In this document: one piece after another, positions 61,350 through 64,000 of the stretch
Layout of the letters: the number at the start of each line of letters is the position of its first letter
Numbering within the stretch: the first letter of the stretch is position 1
NCBI GenBank assembly: GCA_001507425.1
Contig: LMAJ01000017.1
Coordinates: 62,001-126,000, forward strand
Length of the DNA: 64,000 nt
Direction: 5' to 3'
From: Flavobacteriaceae bacterium CRH
GTDB lineage: Bacteria > Bacteroidota > Bacteroidia > Flavobacteriales > Flavobacteriaceae
Notes under the pieces: generated by a model
Told to the model about the DNA's origin: nothing
Seen by the model: only the letters and a program-made list of their open reading frames with translations
The model's database searches: none
Translations under genes and position numbers: made by a program

Positions 61350-62039
61350 ATGAAGCCATTCAAAATTAATTTCCTAGTTCTTTTGTTAATTCTTTCAAGT
61401 TCTTCTATTTATAGCCAGCAAGGAATTTTTGATGGCAGATTTGGTGTTACTGCCGGTTATACCAATTATGCTTTAGATTCGAATGTACTGTTTACAAAAT
61501 CACAGCCTGGTTATTTAATTGGAATTGTAGCAACTGCAGAATTTACAGATAACCTCGAATTGGTAATGGGTTTAAACTATGTACATCACAGGATGATATT
61601 TATAGGAAAGGAAAATCTCGATGCTGAACCGGAAGATTTAAAATTTCGATTAGACAATTTGGATTTGCCTATTATTTTAAATTATAAATTTTTAAAATTT
61701 GATGATGATAATATTAAAATCGGAGTAAATGCCGGAATCACGTTAAGTTTTTTTCAACAATATACGCCTGCTGACACCAGCAAAGAAGACTATATTCTGG
61801 AGCCGCTTGCACTTGAAGTAAAATATATGAATTTTGATCAAATGAATGAAAGCTTATCAATCAATACTTATATTCCTATGGGAATAACTGTAGAATATTA
61901 TAATGTTGCCTGTAATATAAGATATAATAAAGGATTGTCAGATCCTTTTAGAAAAGCACCATTTTATAATACTGTTTACGAAACAAAAGCTAAACAAAGT
62001 TATTTCAATCTTTCATTTACCTATTTTCTTGGTGAATAA
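61350..62039 (+). CDS. outer-membrane beta-barrel protein (PorT-like)
   Basis: 229 residues with a signal peptide (ending SIYSQQ) and strand-loop repeats typical of an eight-stranded barrel: RFGVTAGYTNY, LVMGLNYVHHR, KIGVNAGITLSFF and a final aromatic strand FNLSFTYFLGE. Such barrels act in the outer membrane as adhesins, pores or structural proteins. Divergent from the FnIII lipoprotein gene, so the two may share a regulatory region. Confidence 0.8.
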   Translation: MKPFKINFLVLLLILSSSSIYSQQGIFDGRFGVTAGYTNYALDSNVLFTKSQPGYLIGIVATAEFTDNLELVMGLNYVHHRMIFIGKENLDAEPEDLKFRLDNLDLPIILNYKFLKFDDDNIKIGVNAGITLSFFQQYTPADTSKEDYILEPLALEVKYMNFDQMNESLSINTYIPMGITVEYYNVACNIRYNKGLSDPFRKAPFYNTVYETKAKQSYFNLSFTYFLGE

Positions 62040-62063
62040 TTATAGGTTTACTTTATAACATAA

Positions 62064-62093
62064 AAAAGGCTGTCTCATAAAGACAGCCTTTTC
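62064..62093. terminator. bidirectional terminator
   Basis: Arms AAAAGGCTGTCT and AGACAGCCTTTT, between the convergent barrel and acyl-CoA synthetase genes. Confidence 0.85.
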
Positions 62094-62117
62094 TTTGGTT
62101 TGTATTATTTTGATTTA

Positions 62118-63896
62118 TTAATTTTGACCATATATTTTAGCGTAAAGATCTTTGTAAATTTCTTTAATGATTTTACGTTTCAATTTTAGTGTTGGAGTAA
62201 GTTGTCCGCCATCAATAGACCAAACATCCGGGGTTAACTCAAAACGTTTGATTTGTTCCCAGTGCCCAAATTTTTTGTTGATTTCCTCAATTTCAGTGTC
62301 AATACGTTTTACAACCTCAGGATTTTCACTAATTTCTTTGTTTGTGCTTCCTAAAGTTATTTTATGAAGCTTGGCCCATTCTTTTACGAATTCAAAATTT
62401 GGCTGAATAAAAGCTGACGGCATTTTTTCGCCTTCCCCAATTACCATAATTTGCTCAATAAAACGAGATTGTTTCATGGCATTCTCAATCAACTGAGGCG
62501 CAATATATTTTCCGCCTGAAGTTTTGAACATTTCTTTCTTACGGTCTGTAATTTTCAGGAAACCTTCGCTGTCGATTTCTCCAATATCCCCAGTATGAAA
62601 ATACCCGTCTTGCAAAGCTTCAGCAGTTTTTTCAGGATCTTTAAAGTAACCCAACATTACATTTGGTCCTTTACAAAGAATTTCTCCGTCAGCAGCAATT
62701 TTAACTTCAACATTACGAATTACTTTTCCAACAGTTCCAATCTTGAAACCTTTGTTTCTTTCATCGTTTACCGCAATTACAGGCGATGTTTCAGATAAGC
62801 CGTAACCTTCCATAACCGGAATTTCTGCAGCAGCAAAAACTCTTGTTAAACGGGGTTGTAGAGCAGCACTTCCGGAAACCATCAAATCTAAATTTCCTCC
62901 CAAACCTTCTTTCCATTTACTGAAGATAAGTTTTCGGGCAATTTTTAACTGAAATTCATACCAAAAACCATTGGCTCCGTAAGGCTCATATTTTAGACCT
63001 AAATCTATAGCCCAGAAAAATAGTTTTTTCTTGATGCCGGTTAGTTCGCCACCTTTAGCATAAATTTTATCGTAAACTTTTTCCAGAAGTCTTGGTACAG
63101 CTGTAATTACAGTTGGTTTTACTTCTTTTAAGTTATCACTAATTTTATCAATTGATTCTCCAAAATAAACCGAAACGCCATAATATTGATAGATGTACAA
63201 AATCATTCTTTCAAAAATATGGCAAATAGGCAAGAAGCTCAATGCAGTGCTTTTTCCTGCAATAAACGGAATTCTTGGCGCACTGTCTAAAACATTCGAA
63301 ACAATGTTTTTGTGCGATAGCATAACGCCTTTAGGCTTTCCTGTGGTTCCTGAAGTATAAATAATAGTAGCTAAATCGTCTTCTTTAATAGCGTCTTTTT
63401 TAGCTTCAACTTCATTTTGATTACTTTCGTCTGCACCTAAAGTCAATAATTCTGACCAGTGTTTGCAGCCTGCAATTTCATCAAATGAATACACTTCTTT
63501 TAATGTTGGTACATTTGCTTTTATAGCATTTACTTTCTGAAGCACTTCAGTATCAGAAACAAAGCAATAAATACTGCCACTATGATTTAAAATATATTCG
63601 TAATCTTCTTCGGCAATCGTTGGGTAAATAGGAACATTTTGTGCTCCGGTTTGCAAAATACCAATATCCATGATATTCCATTCCGTACGATTGTTAGAAG
63701 TAATTAATGCAATTTTATCATCTTTCTGAACGCCCAAACGCAATAATGCCCTTGAAACAGCATTAGCTTTCGCAATATATTCCTCGCTGGATGTTTTTTC
63801 CCAAGCTCCATTTTTTTTGGTTGCCAAAGCAACCTGGAGGTTATAAGTTTCTTGTTGATAATAAGGAAAATCAAAAAGGCGTGTGATTGAAACCAT
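62118..63896 (-). CDS. long-chain acyl-CoA synthetase (AMP-forming)
   Basis: 592 residues of the ANL superfamily. The P-loop-like TIIYTSGTTGKPKGV, the A5 region EGYGLSETSP and the A7 region YFHTGDIGEIDSEGFL are intact, and the C-terminal catalytic-lysine motif DRKKEMFKTSGGKY is present. It activates fatty acids with ATP and CoA and would feed the fad operon at 10.5-17 kb. Monocistronic in this window. Confidence 0.93.
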   Translation of the reverse strand: MVSITRLFDFPYYQQETYNLQVALATKKNGAWEKTSSEEYIAKANAVSRALLRLGVQKDDKIALITSNNRTEWNIMDIGILQTGAQNVPIYPTIAEEDYEYILNHSGSIYCFVSDTEVLQKVNAIKANVPTLKEVYSFDEIAGCKHWSELLTLGADESNQNEVEAKKDAIKEDDLATIIYTSGTTGKPKGVMLSHKNIVSNVLDSAPRIPFIAGKSTALSFLPICHIFERMILYIYQYYGVSVYFGESIDKISDNLKEVKPTVITAVPRLLEKVYDKIYAKGGELTGIKKKLFFWAIDLGLKYEPYGANGFWYEFQLKIARKLIFSKWKEGLGGNLDLMVSGSAALQPRLTRVFAAAEIPVMEGYGLSETSPVIAVNDERNKGFKIGTVGKVIRNVEVKIAADGEILCKGPNVMLGYFKDPEKTAEALQDGYFHTGDIGEIDSEGFLKITDRKKEMFKTSGGKYIAPQLIENAMKQSRFIEQIMVIGEGEKMPSAFIQPNFEFVKEWAKLHKITLGSTNKEISENPEVVKRIDTEIEEINKKFGHWEQIKRFELTPDVWSIDGGQLTPTLKLKRKIIKEIYKDLYAKIYGQN

Positions 63897-64000
63897 GTTT
63901 AATATATTGAATTTTACTGCAAATTAAATAAAAATAAGGTATAATTTTTAATTTTATGAAATTTTATGGGAAAAATTATAGGTACTATTGAAAATCAACG

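Noticed and set aside
63966..64000. Possible start of a next gene (MGKIIGTIEN)
   Set aside because: Only 11 codons are inside the window, too little to support a gene.

Overview
The window comes from a low-GC member of the Bacteroidota, most likely Flavobacterium or a close relative. The evidence is AT-rich DNA, promoter boxes of the TAnnTTTG type, few Shine-Dalgarno sequences, a type IX secretion pair (type B sorting-domain adhesin plus SprF/PorP partner), many GCxx lipoproteins, DUF4251 and META proteins, and the short palindromic intergenic repeats common in flavobacteria. There are no rRNA genes, no CRISPR array and no recognisable transposase or phage structural genes.

Region 1 (1-24.7 kb) is mostly core metabolism: mnmD; a divergent oxyR/dps pair with a palindromic operator between them; a SulP transporter with a beta carbonic anhydrase; a LETM1-like protein; sodC; small envelope proteins; a GH18 chitinase; a MarR-fadN-fadA-fadE beta-oxidation operon interrupted by a frameshifted four-helix-bundle (S23/IVP-like) element; a WYL regulator; and a 1.5 kb-residue PKD/SprB-repeat adhesin with its SprF-like partner.

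Region 2 (24.7-30.8 kb and 48.5-53.4 kb) is the most unusual part. It looks like one RNA-damage-response system split into two blocks. Block one has a small zinc-ribbon protein, an array of small structured RNAs containing a tRNA body opened in the anticodon arm, a RING/TerD-like protein, RtcB ligase and TatD nuclease. Block two has a cluster of degenerate tRNAs (Asn, Asp, His, Pro, Tyr, Leu), an RLIG1-type RNA ligase, an ATP-grasp-like protein, tRNA-like RNAs that lack whole arms, an SPFH/slipin protein and a DEDDh exonuclease. Five copies of one palindrome (TRCGCA-N7-TGCGYA), most of them 19-20 bases ahead of a TTTG promoter element, tie the blocks to each other and to the WYL regulator locus. 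Four of the six tRNAs have GUN anticodons (Tyr, His, Asn, Asp), the known target set of the colicin E5 anticodon nuclease. A plausible reading, which is inference, is that the system senses RNA cleavage, repairs tRNAs and supplies spare, decoy or sensor tRNA-like RNAs.

Region 3 (30.9-47.9 kb) sits between the two blocks. It holds a Gabija-like pair (OLD nuclease plus UvrD helicase) with a small third ORF, an XRE regulator, a type VI secretion cargo operon (VgrG, Tle1/DUF2235 lipase, DUF2931 lipoprotein), and a giant DUF4132 protein with a small partner. Region 4 (53.6-60.4 kb) is a five-gene MoxR-vWA-beta-propeller ternary operon whose vWA protein carries a domain resembling the ribosomal L7/L12 C-terminal domain. 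The window ends with a lipoprotein, a beta-barrel protein and an acyl-CoA synthetase.
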